This document shows, one piece after another, positions 1 to 10,664 of a DNA stretch of 64,000 nt; the first letter of the stretch is position 1, and each line of letters starts with the position of its first letter. Position numbers and translations under genes: made by a program. The notes below the pieces were generated by a model, which did not search any database, had not been told where the DNA came from, and saw only the letters and a program-made list of their open reading frames with translations. The DNA is from Begonia masoniana (Eukaryota; Streptophyta; Magnoliopsida; Cucurbitales; Begoniaceae): contig CM039509.1 in assembly GCA_022432975.1 (NCBI GenBank), forward strand, positions 18,613,760 through 18,677,759. Reading direction: 5' to 3'.

Positions 1-642
1 GAATATAGGCTGGACGTTGTTTTATTCTGAATGATTTGTTAATGTATGTCCTTGGTGATGTTTTAGGAAATTTAGTGCTTATGCTTGATGTTTGTTTTGA
101 GGATTTGATTTGGGTTTTGTTTGTGAAAGCATCAAAGTGTTTAAGTATGTAGATTGGATGTTTTGATAGAAAGATGTATGAAGAGTCGAGTTTTGATGTA
201 TATGTAGTGGTAGTAGATTGTTTAGAATGTAGAGTCTTAATTTTAGAAACATACTGGAACTGCTTGGGTTATTTTTAACAGGTAAGGATATGCTCGATTT
301 TTAGAGCGATCCACGCAGTTCGATTTCTTGAATTTGTCTGAAATTGTAGGTTAGATTAGTGTCATGTTTTGATGATCGAGGAATGAGTGATTTTAAGGGA
401 TTTCAACAATCCGAGACTTTGATTTAATGGTTTAGAAGTCGAAACGTTATGAGTGATATAAAAAGAAAAATTTACGTGGTTACGAGAGTTTAAAGTTAAG
501 GTTACGTTATGGTTAGTTTGTTTAAGGGTTTTGGGAAATGTTTAAAGTAAAAATGAAAAAGTTTATGTGGAAATACGAGGGCTTAGGAAATGATTATGTC
601 ACGGCAAGTCCGTGGCGGCCCTACGGGGTTGGGGTCGTCACA
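1..642 (+). repeat. 3' part of a Tekay-type LTR related to family F
   Basis: There is no gene here. The stretch aligns by eye with the end of the F LTR at 60900-61792: both carry a 'gatccaYgcagttYgatttctt' block (about 309-330 here) and both finish with a GTGGCGGCCCT-CGGGG-TGGGGT-GTCACA ending. The final CA at 641-642 is taken as the LTR end because F ends at the same point directly before its primer-binding site. The 5' part lies outside the window. No primer-binding site follows; the sequence passes directly into a Cassandra scrap, so the internal region of this copy is lost. Confidence 0.65.
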
Positions 643-647
643 TTCCG

Positions 648-744
648 GGAAGTTCTCGCCAAACAAAACCGTGAGGGGAGGATATTGTGCTACGGCCCAA
701 TCCCCAGAGCGGACAATATCTTGCTGGGATAGGGGGTCGTTACA
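648..744 (+). mobile_element. Cassandra TRIM LTR fragment (3' end)
   Basis: The sequence GGGAAGT..CTCGCCAAAC followed by GTGAGGGGAGGATATTG, the CAATCCCCAGAGCGGACAATATC block and the GTCGTTACA end matches the 3' third of the complete Cassandra LTRs at 31241-32390 and 56311-57566. The 5S-like core is missing apart from its last bases. It is wedged between an F-type LTR end and a copia gag, so it marks a rearranged junction. No target duplication can be tested. Confidence 0.75.
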
Positions 745-745
745 A

Positions 746-3700
746 AGTACCCTTGATAATAAAAGGGAGCTAGAAAAGTGGGAGCGTTCGAATCGTGTAA
801 GTCTAATGATCATGAAGCGCGCCATTCCAGAAGCATTTCAGGGCAATATGTCGGAAGACACTAATGCCAAAACATTCCTTGCAGAACTTGAGAAACGTTT
901 TGAGAAAAACGAGAAGGCTGAGACAAGCACGCTTTTAGCTAAGCTTGTCTCACTCAAGTATAATGGAAAAGGGAATATCAGGGAGTACATAATGGAAATG
1001 TCTCATCTTGCTTCAAGACTTAAGGAACTTAAGTTAGAGCTGTCAGAAGACATGCTTGTTCACTTAGTCTTGATTTCTCTTCCTCCTCAGTTTGGGCAAT
1101 TTAAGATCAGTTATAACTGCCAGAAGGATAAGTGGACACTTAATGAATTAATATCTCATTGTGTCCAAGAGGAAGAGAGGATTAAGCATGATCGGACAGA
1201 AAGTGCTCATTTGGCATCATCTTCCAAAGATAAAGGAAAGAAAAGGAAGAAGGAAGCTGTTGGTGCTTCTTCTAAGTTGAAACAAAAGAAGTCTAAGTGC
1301 TTCAGTTGTTTCTTTTGTAATGGAGAAGGGCACCAAAAGAAAAATTGTGCCAAGTATCACGCATGTTATTCTGAGGTTAATTTGGTTTCTGTATCTAGAC
1401 ATACGTGGTGGTTAGATTTGGGTGCTACCACTCACATTAGTACGTCTATGTAGGGTTGCCTGAGTTGTCAAAAGCCGAATGATGCTGAAAGATTCATCTT
1501 TGTGGGCGATGACAAATCAGTTGAAGTTGAAGCTATCAGATATTTTAGATTGTTATTAAAATCTGGACAATTTTTGGATTTAAATGATACTTTTGTTGTA
1601 CCGTCTTTCAGACAGAATTTAATTTCCATTTCTGCATTGGATAAATTTGGTTATTCTTGTTCATTTGGAAATGGAAAATTCAGTTTATCATTAAATTCAA
1701 ATAAAATGGGTTCTGGATTTTTATCTGTTTATGACAATCTATATATGCTAGAAACCATAGCTTCATTTAATAAAACCTTGCATACTGATTCAAGAGGTAT
1801 AAAACGTAAATTAACTAATAATGATTCAGCTTCGTTATGACACAAGCGTTTAGGTCACATCTCTCAAAAGAGAATTGAAAAGCTTGTGTCAGACGAAATT
1901 TTGGGCCCTCTTGATATGACTGACTTCAAGGTTTGTGTCAGTTGTATTAAAGGGAAACAAGCAAGTGTAAGAAGATTAGAAGCTAACCGAGCATCAGAAG
2001 TCCTTGAATTGATACATACAGATATATGTGGACCTTTCCCTACAGCATCTTGGAATGGTCAACATTATTTCATATCATTCATTGATGATTACTCGCTTTA
2101 TGGCTACCTATATCTCATTCATAAGAAGTCTCAATCTTTGGACGTGTTCAAAGCCTTTAAAGATGAGGTGGAAAATCAGCTTGACAAAAGGATTAAGGTT
2201 GTCAGATCTGATCGTGGTGGTGAATACTATTGTCGGTATGACGGGTCAGGTGAACAACGTCCAGGACCATTTGTTAAATACCTAGAGGAGTGTGGTATTG
2301 TTCCTCAGTACACCATGCCGGGTTCGTCCAACATGAATGGTGTTGCTGAAAGACGGAACAGAACGTTTAAGGACATGGTAAGGAGCATGATTGCTAATTC
2401 GACCTTACCAGAATCCCTCTAGGGTGAAGCACTAAAGACCGTAGCTTATATCCTTAACAGGGTACCTACTAAGGCGATGGCTAACAAAACCCCACATGAG
2501 TGTTGAATGGGCCGAAAATCCATTCTTAAACATTTACACGTGTGGGGGTGTCCCGCTGAGGCAAGGCCTTATAGGCCCAATGAAATGAAACTGGACTCTA
2601 AGACTGTTAGTTGTTATTTTGTAGGGTATCCTGAACGGTCAAGGTGGTACAAATTTTTTGATCCCACTATAAAGACATTCTTTGAAACGGGAAATGCCCG
2701 ATTTTTTGAGGATGTAGAGTTTGTGAGGGGAGATAAGGAAGACATTGTCTTTAAGGAGGAAGTTGTTCCTCTTCCTTTGGTTTCCCTTGACTTCGATCAA
2801 GTGGATAATGAAAAAGACAATGTTGAATCACTTCCTGAACCTCTTCAGGAAGTCATTCCTGAAGAACAAACTCAACAGCCTCAAGAAAATATGCCATTAC
2901 GGAGGTCCACTAGAGAGAGAAGGAGTACGATTTCGGATGATTACATCGTATTCCTACAAGAACATGAGGAACTCGGTGAGGTGGAAGATGACCCTGTCAC
3001 TTTCAACCAAGCCATTAACAGTTCTGATTCTCAAAAGTGGACTGATGCCATGAATGAGAAGTTAAAGTCCATGAAGGACAATGACGTTTGGGATCTCGTC
3101 CCGTTACCTGCAGGTTTGAAACTCGTCGGTTGTAAATGGATTTTTAAATCCAAAAGGGATTCAAAAGGTAACATTGAGAGATTCAAAGCACGTCTTGTTG
3201 CTAAGGGTTTTACTCAAAGAGAAGGCATCGACTATAAGGAAACTTTCTCTCCGGTATCTACAAAAGATTCCTTTAGAACTATAATGGCACTAGTAGCTCA
3301 TTTTGATTTAGAGCTACATCAGATGGATGTAAAGACGACGTTTCTCAATGGTGACATTGATGAAACGATCTATATGGTGCAACCCGAGTTCTTTGATTCG
3401 GATAACTCAAAGGACTTAGTTTGCAAATTAAAGAAATCCATCTATGGGCTAAAACAAGCTTCCCGTCAATGGTAGTACAAATTTCATCAAGCAGTCACCT
3501 CATATGGTTTTGAGGCAAATAAAATTGATGATTGTGTATACCACAAATTTAGTAGGAATAAAATGATATTTTTGGTTTTGTATGTTGACGACATATTATT
3601 AGCATGCAATGATATAGGCTTGTTGCACGACACCAAGAAATTTCTTTCAAAGAAATTTAAAATGAAAGATCTTGGTGACGCCTCTTTTGTATTAAGAATC

Positions 3701-4552
3701 CAAATATACCGAGATCGTTGTCGAGGTATACTTGAATTATCACAGAAGAGCTATATCGAAAAGGTTTTAAAAAGATTTAGCATGCAAGAATGTAAACCAG
3801 GAGATAAAATAAATAAAAGTCAATACCCTTCAAGTGACTTTGAAGTCAAAGAAATGCAAAAGATTCCTTATGCTTCGGCAGTAGGAAGCTTAATGTATGC
3901 TCAAGTATGCACGCGTCCGGATATTGCATACATAGTTGGCATGTTGGGTAGATACTTGAGTAATCCTAGATTGGATTATTGGAAGGCTGTAAAAAGGGTA
4001 CTCAGATACTTACAGAGAACCAAAGAGTACATGCTCACATACAAGAAATCAGATCAGCTCGAGATCATTGGGTATACTAACTTTGATTTTGCTAGATGCC
4101 AAGATGACTTCAAGTCAACGTCAGGCTATATTTTTCTTTTAGCTGGACGAGCTATCTCCTGGAAGAGTGCCAAACACAGACTTACGGCCTCTTCTACTAT
4201 GGCAGTTGAGTTTATAGCATGTTATGAGACATCTAATCAGGCATTATGACTGAGTAACTTTGTCACGGGATTGCGAATCTCGAATGGTATTGAAAGACCA
4301 CTTCGGATTTTATGTGACAATCAGTCAGCTGTGATGTTCTCAAACAACAACAGGAGTTTCTCAAAGTCTAAGTTTGTAGACATCAAGTTTCTTATTGTGA
4401 AGGAAAGAGTTCAGAGTGGTCAAATATCTATAGATCACATTGGAACAGACTTCATGATTGCGGATCCGCTAACCAAGGGATTACGACCCAAGGTCTTTCA
4501 CGAGCATGTTGCTCATATGGGGGTTGTATCTCTTGGAGATATTGAGGTTTAG
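746..4552 (+). pseudogene. copia gag-pol polyprotein, six in-frame stops
   Basis: One frame runs across the whole region with no frameshift, but is broken at 1451 (TAG), 1838 (TGA), 2420 (TAG), 2503 (TGA), 3473 (TAG) and 4247 (TGA). Gag (about 746-1370) ends with a CCHC knuckle, CFFCNGEGHQKKNC. The protease has LDLGATTH, keeping the Asp but with Leu for the usual Ser. The integrase has HKRLGH..CVSC zinc ligands, then DICGPF and FIDDYS. The reverse transcriptase has the catalytic YVDDILLA (about 3584-3607). RNase H has the final DNQSAVMF..KHIDIK-like segment (written here as SKFVDIKF) and ADPLTKGL. Five of the six stops fit Trp or Gln codons hit by C:G-to-T:A changes; 3473 lies where relatives have Tyr. 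The element is dead but only lightly scrambled. The first N-terminal residues of gag are missing. Confidence 0.88.
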
Positions 4553-4976
4553 TGGGAGTCTGTCATTTGTTTTTCTGTGATTCTATTCTATAGATATTTG
4601 TAATGAATATTTTGGTTACTGCAGTATTCATTTTATGAGGTATTCATTTAATTCACTCTGGCATTTGAGTTTTAATGATCTCAATAAAGTTTTGGTTGGA
4701 CCAGTTGGAAATAGGCATGTTAAATCACATTATATGTAATTTTCATGCTACACATCCATATTTGATCTGTGTCATTTGGTTATGTTGGTGTTTGTGATCA
4801 TTGATATGTTTAGTTACGATAAATGTGACGAAAGCTGCTTTGGTCCTGCATTTGATATAATTGATGGACGAAATTGTTTGAGTATACTCTGTTTAGATGA
4901 TAACAAAATTTGATATCATAAGGATAAGGTTATAATGTGTAACTGATTAGTTTATAATTTGATCCAAGTGGGAGAT
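4553..4976 (+). other. copia 3' untranslated region and polypurine tract
   Basis: No open frame. It ends in AAGTGGGAGAT (4966-4976), a typical copia polypurine tract priming plus-strand synthesis, directly followed by the TG of the LTR. Confidence 0.7.
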
Positions 4977-5480
4977 TGATAGAATTATAAGGATTTATAA
5001 TTCTAGTTGGATCTAAATTGTTAAATTATAAATTATACATTATGTTATCATCAGGTTTAAGTCTATATTAAAGTGATTTAATATAGTTTCAACGGACTTT
5101 GAAGTATATTAAATATAATATGGTTATATTATGTGTAGAGACACCAGGGGTAATTTACCAATTTGTGATGGGCAAACTGGTAAATTACCCAATTATGTTT
5201 AATATAGGGTTATAGTCCTCAATTCATAATTGAACCCTTTACCTCCTTAAAACCACCATCATTCTAGAGAGACATTAGAGAGGGCAATTGTCGAATCGGA
5301 AGATCTACGTACCCGATCTACGATATTTTGCATTCAATCAATGGATCCGGTTATGTCCTTCTTATTTTATGATTTACTTGTAGAATTTCTAACGTATCGA
5401 TCAAGAGGGCTCTCGCTCTTTTCAGATTTGTGAATTTATTCTAGATTCAATTACTCTGGTTATTTTTATTGAATCTAACA
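4977..5480 (+). repeat. copia 3' LTR
   Basis: It starts TGATAGAATTATAAGG directly after the polypurine tract and ends at GAATCTAACA, giving TG...CA ends and about 504 bp. The right end is inferred because there is no partner LTR. It contains a perfect 13-bp inverted repeat, GGGTAATTTACCA (5148-5160) and its complement (5178-5190), separated by 17 bases. Confidence 0.65.
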
Positions 5481-5993
5481 AATATGAGTTTCGTCTCATC
5501 AAAATAAAACCCTCAAATGCAAATAAGTAAAGAAAATGAAAGTTGAGCCTACTCTTACGTCGGTTGTTGAAAATCTCCTTGACTAAAATCTGAAAAGGAA
5601 AATCGTTAGAGTGAACCAACTAAACTCACTAAAAATAAAGTTTTACATTCAGCGTTGCAGCAAGAAAAATAAATGAGCATACTAAGTATATTTCTTTTAT
5701 AATAAAAATTGAGGGGAAATATTCAGTGAGGCAAGTTTCAAAATATTTCATTATATTGTGATATATGCTTAAAATAGGCATTTACTAGATAGTATAAAAA
5801 TTTCAATAAAAATGGAACCACTCACGAAATTCAATCACACCATGCCATAAGCAGAAATAATAATAAAACAATACTCGACGATTACAAAGGCATGAACGAC
5901 CTGATCAAATTTAAGATTTTTTGCTCAAGAATACGACATATACACATTTACTCTATTTAATAAGCAACGGTCAAATGTGTAATGAAATAAGAT
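5481..5993. other. AT-rich sequence without recognisable gene
   Basis: Only short ORFs and AT-rich sequence. It lies between the copia LTR end and the solo LTR G, whose left target duplication AAGAT is 5989-5993. It may be an older decayed repeat. Nothing specific is seen. Confidence 0.5.
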
Positions 5994-6496
5994 TGTAACG
6001 CCTCCGAATCCACCTCGGCTCGGTGCGCTACTTGGCTCACTCTACCCCGATAAAAACGACGTTTAAAATAATTTTTATAAACCCCAAACTATACAAATCG
6101 GACACAGCAGAATTTAAAGCTAAGTCTCCCGAAGCTCTCTTATGTCATATCTAGCTGCCTAGACTCACTAATTTCCCTTATTCCTAACTGTTAAGTACCA
6201 CGGCGTCCTCCTCAAAAATTTTGACAAAGTAACGCCTGAAAATGGCGCCTCCAAAATGCTAGGTACCTGCAAATGAATCAATTCTCAACCAGATCCCGAA
6301 TACTCTTACTCCACTATCCACTCAACTATCCAGCATACGAAATCTCCAAATAGTAGAAAAGAGAGAAACTATAATACTAACATCCCTATGTGAAGAAAGT
6401 CCACAGTATAAGGTGACACATCACCCTTAACTATGACTATATACAACAAATACAAATAGTTATACCATAACTGTCAAAAACATCAACCAAAAAGAG

Positions 6497-7468
6497 TTAC
6501 GCATTTCCATTATTTCCACAAACAGACATTTGGAATAAACTACCAAAATACAAAGCCCCACATCCCACGAAAACTATGGTCGAGGCGCCCCGACAACTGC
6601 CCGCACTGGCGTGCCTTGTGTGCCACCGACTGCCGCCTAATCCTGGTTCCTCATCAAGCTCACTTGTATACCTCGTCACCTACACCATAAAACACAAAAC
6701 ATAAGCCTAATGCTTAGCAAGTAGGGAATAACAAATGAGACTACATAATGCAATCAAACCTAACACATGCATTTTCTAACACTCAGTTGTGCTTGTTTGC
6801 TGTTCGTTGCTTTAATAATTTCATAAGTTGTGTGGATCGGGTAGCTCACATCCTATAATCGTACAGGACGGCCATTCCCAGAACCACCATTACGTATTTT
6901 AGTCGGTCATTTCATAAGCCGTGTGGATCAAGTATGCACACATCTCATAACTATCTAAGACGGCCACGCCTTGATTCACCAAATCAAAACCGGTTAGCTC
7001 ACGTCCCATGACTGTCTAGGACGGCCAAGCACGGTTGCCATAACAACATCGATTGTAGAACCCTATGACTGTCTAGGAGTTCATACTCACGATGTTTTCC
7101 AAACTGATCCCTCGTAAAATTTTCCTTCGGGGTGCTACACACCAGCACTTCTTCCCGACAAGGACAAATTATGAGAAACTAATACTTACAGTTCTTTTAT
7201 CTTATTACAATTCACACTCACAATGCAAAACAGTGCAGAACTCGTATCTAGCGTAGCGTAATGTAACTCACAATGCATGTTTCAAAGATATGCAACCCAA
7301 CATGAAACAAAACAAGACAACACAACACGAAACAAAACAACACAATGCAACACGAAATAAATAACCGATCGTTGACCCTACCATTCCATGGTGTAGGCCT
7401 AAGGCAACAAAAAGGATTCCTCTACTTACCTGGCGTCCTAGCTCGTTGGGTTTGGGACATCACGTCAC
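6497..7468 (-). promoter_or_regulatory. G LTR: leader exon 2, intron 2 and exon 3
   Basis: Sense is minus. Acceptor CATAG before 7468, middle exon 7468-7430 (39 nt), donor CAG|GTAAGT at 7429, hairpin GCC-TTA-GGC followed by CTACACCAT at 7405-7390, branch-like TTGCTAAGCATTAGGCTTAT at 6720-6701, acceptor GGTGTAG before 6679. The acidic frame after it (SELDEEPGLGG) is shifted relative to the other families, and in this old solo LTR the in-phase reading hits a stop soon. The first donor, CGAACG|GTAAGTC, lies across the A insertion at 18001. Confidence 0.55.
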
Positions 7469-8248
7469 CTATGACTCGACCTACGACAAATATTCAAACT
7501 TCATTAAAATCAAGCCTCCATTCACTAATTACTCTTCAACTACTATTTCTAGCCTAATCCAACTAAAACCTAACTAAACGGGCTACTAATTTGGGTTCAG
7601 TAAAAACCGACCCAAAACTTCGAACGCTCGTAACTTTTGTGTCGGTTATCGGAATCGAACAATTCTAGCGGCCACGTACTCCTCTAATAACCTAGTTTAA
7701 CCTGCCAAAAGAAAATTTAAAACAAACTGTTGTAGCTAGATCAAATACAGTAAAACCCGAATCTGCCCTAAATCAGAAATTTTTCCTTTTTCGATTTTCC
7801 ATCAATTCTCACCCATTTCATCACCAATCAACAACATTTATCGTCAATTAGCATAACCTAATCAAAATCCCGAGGCTACACACAGTAAAAACCAAAACGC
7901 CCAAATTGGGCTCGCTGGTTTTTGCCCAAATAGGGCTCTTCACGGCCAGGCAACCAAAGTCGGTCCAAGGGTCGGCAAACCCATGCCGGAGGTGACCAAA
8001 TGTCACACCCCTAATACTGTACCCGTATTTCCCGTATAATTTTTTTTTTTTTTTTTTTACTTTTTACTTTTCTAAACTTTAAATAAAACTTAATGCGGAA
8101 TCTAAACCGAAGTTGAAATCGGAATTAAAACTGAACTTTAAAAGCATTTAAAACAAAACCTTTAAAAAATAATTAAAACTAAAACATTTAATAAAACTTT
8201 TATAAACAATAAAAGAAGGGAGGGCAGAATCGGAATTCTGCCCTCAAA

Positions 8249-8520
8249 ATGCAGCAGCGACCGGGCGCTGCCAATTGCAGCGCACGGTCGCCGTGTGCGT
8301 TGCGTGATGCAGCGCACGATCGCTGCAAATGCAGCGATCAGGCGCTGCATGCGCTGCACAATGCAGCGCACGATCGCTGCATTGTGCGGCGCCTGATCGC
8401 TGCACTGCAGCGATCATTTGCTGCAGCAGCGATCCCCCACGGCGCCCAGTCGCCGAGCTCTCTTTCAGCGATCGCTGGCAGCGATCAGCGCACAGCGCCC
8501 GATCGCTGCAGCTCCTCACT
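8249..8520. repeat. GATCGCTGCA palindromic array in A LTR
   Basis: GC-rich island in an AT-rich LTR, made of repeated GCAGCGATC / GATCGCTGC words. It has a 15-bp perfect inverted repeat (8331-8345 with 8389-8403) and inside it a 9-bp one (8350-8358 with 8362-8370). The same array is at 15540-15811 in the other LTR with a few base changes. Confidence 0.85.
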
Positions 8521-8556
8521 TCTTCCTTACTTCGTTCTTTTCTTTTCTACACTTAG

Positions 8557-8626
8557 GCTCTCTGGAATTTCGAACTCCAGAGAGCAAATCCCTCGACATC
8601 CCTCTCTGGAATCCGATTCCAGAGAG
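8557..8626. promoter_or_regulatory. Pair of GCTCTCTGGA hairpins in A LTR
   Basis: Hairpin 1 has arms GCTCTCTGGA (8557-8566) and TCCAGAGAGC (8576-8585). Hairpin 2 has arms CTCTCTGGA and TCCAGAGAG (8602-8610, 8618-8626). Copies in the right LTR lie at 15848-15876 and 15893-15917. The same arms occur in the unrelated B LTR. Confidence 0.75.
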
Positions 8627-8992
8627 CACTTTTCTCTTTCTTTTCTTAATCAATTTCTCACCTTTATCACAAAGGTTTACAACTTACATCAACCGACTCG
8701 CGGCGGACTTTACGAAGTCCAACTGCGTGGATAGCTCTAAAAACCGAGCTATCCGTAACAACCTACAAACAACATTTCAAAACATTTTCATTTAACTTAA
8801 ACATTTCAACCAAAGCGTTTTTACATACAATTACCAAAACGTTATCTAACCCCTATCCAGATCCAAACAACCTAAATATGTTCTATACAGTTCATTATCA
8901 ATCCAAAATATCACGAAGAACCCCCAAAACCTTTACATACACCCACCACGGGTCAAAACGCGCCTCGACTGCTCAGCGCACTCCCACGGCCA

Positions 8993-10224
8993 TCATCCAT
9001 CAGCTGCTCCTACGTCAGGAGGAGGAATATCATCCTCACCTGGGTCAACGTAACCTAGAACGTCACCTACACCATACAGACACATATGAGATATGGAAAT
9101 CTCAGTAAGCTACGTAAATGCAGATGCATGCGTGTCGTGCATATGAAGTTCAGAAAACATGCTCATCAGACATATCAGATCATTTCATACATATTGCCAC
9201 CGAGATATCAGCCCTCTAAATGGAAAGGATATATCCCGCGGTCGGACTACCACTTTCGACCTAGAGGAGGGGGGTACATGCTCATAAACCCTACAGCCAT
9301 GCCTGAGCCCCATCTCGCGTAACCAGATGATGTGGTATTGGTCAGACCCGAAAATAGTCCACCAATAGATCAAAGTCCCCCCGTACGGGCCACATAGATT
9401 TTTCTTTGAAAACATCGTGTAGAATTCGTTTTCATGTCATTTGAAATACGTGATGCATGAACAGATAATGAACAGAAAGTAAACAATCAACATATATACC
9501 ATCAAGACCGAAATAGAATAAACTATAAACCATTTAAACCTAACTACCCAACCGAAAGCGATTTAAAGCAAACAAGTCCTCAGGAATCCTCGATACGACG
9601 TCGAAGTATGGTGTAGACCGATTGGTCAGAGTAAGTCACGAAGACTTACCTTGAGCGCGCTGAATCTTGAGCTTCGTCCACGAGAGTCGCTACCTAAGGA
9701 AATTTCACCAATTGACGTTAATACGAGCTTAAACTCTTAAATGTCCGAAACTAATAAAATCCTTAACTTAGCTAATCGAAGTTTTACATAACGACTTAAT
9801 GCTCGAAAATCTTGAAATCCATATTACGAGTTATTCTCGAAAACTCGAAAACTTAACAATTTATAACTTTTTCGCAATTTGATTTCTCTTCGTCCAATAA
9901 CGTCCAATACGTTCAATCTATACTTAATCACGGCTAACCTATTAATTACGAGCCCTAAATCGCGTTTCTCGTCGAAACCCTAATTGAAACCCTAACCCTA
10001 AATCAAACCGAGAACTCGAAATAAACGCTCAGAGATTGTAGGTACATACCGAGGATAGCGAGAGGATGAGAAACCGTGAAGAAATCGGAACTAACGGAGG
10101 TCGGACGGAGGTCGGAAATGGTGAAGGTCGCCGGCGGCCGAGAGAGAAGGAAACTCTCTGTTTTGCGATCCAGAGAAGAAAAGAGAGAAAGTGAGGGAGA
10201 GAAAGAGATTTGTGTTATTTTATA
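8993..10224 (-). promoter_or_regulatory. A 3' LTR: TATA-like box and spliced-leader architecture
   Basis: Sense is minus. TATAAAAT at 10224-10217, a CT-rich leader, donor 1 CTCG|GTATGT (exon 1 ends 10050), acceptor CCTTAG before 9693, exon 2 9693-9650 (44 nt; using the alternative GTAG acceptor it is 40 nt), donor 2 CAAG|GTAAGT, hairpin GACC-AATC-GGTC then TACACCAT (9629-9606), branch-like GCTTACTGAG (9110-9101), acceptor GGTGTAG before 9066, and exon 3 9066-8993 ending in TGA. The exon-3 frame is acidic (GEDDIPPPDVGAADG). With the alternative acceptor, exons 2 and 3 are in one open frame. Confidence 0.6.
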
Positions 10225-10624
10225 AAAATTGATTTGCAAATTACCATTTTGCCCTTATTTGATTTTTATATTAGTTTCGTCCTTCGTTTCGTTAATCGTC
10301 TAACGATTCGGATACTTGAAAACTTCATATTTTGCCAATAACTCCTATTCATTACCAGGGCTTTATTAAAACTGTCCGTTCACAATTTGGACCTCGTTTG
10401 CTATTTTTACGAGAATGTCTTTTACTTTATGATAATAGTAATTACTCGGAATATAGCGTCACTATTCCGAAAATTCCCAAAATTTCCTTAAAATTCTAAT
10501 TAATCGCTAGGATCGTAATGACGCTTTCTTTTCGTAAATCGGACCCGATTTGGCATAATTACAAAAATGCCAATAACAATATAATAATAATATAATAAAA
10601 GGTCCGTACAAACCGGATATTACA

Positions 10625-10637
10625 TTCCACCCTCCTT
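10625..10637 (-). other. A polypurine tract
   Basis: Sense AAGGAGGGTGGAA directly before the 3' LTR; it primes plus-strand DNA synthesis. It is preceded by the GGACAAAATTCT block, which B and C share (E has GGACAAAATTTC). Confidence 0.85.
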
Positions 10638-10664
10638 ATTCAGAATTTTGTCCACAAAATTAAA

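Larger units (their letters stand above)
745..5480 (+). mobile_element. Ty1/copia retrotransposon, 5'-truncated
   Basis: Order gag, protease, integrase, reverse transcriptase, RNase H, then a polypurine tract and one LTR, the Ty1/copia order. The 5' LTR, leader and first part of gag are absent: coding similarity starts directly after the Cassandra scrap at 744. The 3' LTR is 4977-5480. No target duplication is checkable because the left end is gone. Clade not assigned. Confidence 0.85.
8001..10624 (-). repeat. A 3' LTR
   Basis: 2624 bp. It contains, in plus order, a 19-base T run (8040-8058), a GATCGCTGCA palindromic array (8249-8520), two GCTCTCTGGA hairpins, the leader exons, and a TATA-like box (TATAAAAT on the minus strand, 10224-10217). 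ORFs of 75-161 codons inside it follow the repeated units and are not genes. Confidence 0.93.

Noticed and set aside
590..745. N-terminal extension of the first copia ORF
   Set aside because: The frame happens to be open through an F-type LTR end and a Cassandra scrap; copia similarity begins only after 745.
8249..8795. Overlapping ORFs of 75-161 codons on both strands in the A LTRs (repeated at 15540-16086)
   Set aside because: They follow the GATCGCTGCA repeat in all frames, have no domain and no start context; they are by-products of a GC-rich palindromic array.
10003..10239. 78-codon minus ORF in the A LTR (MQINFYK)
   Set aside because: It begins upstream of the TATA-like box and reads through the proposed donor, so it is unlikely to be in the transcript.
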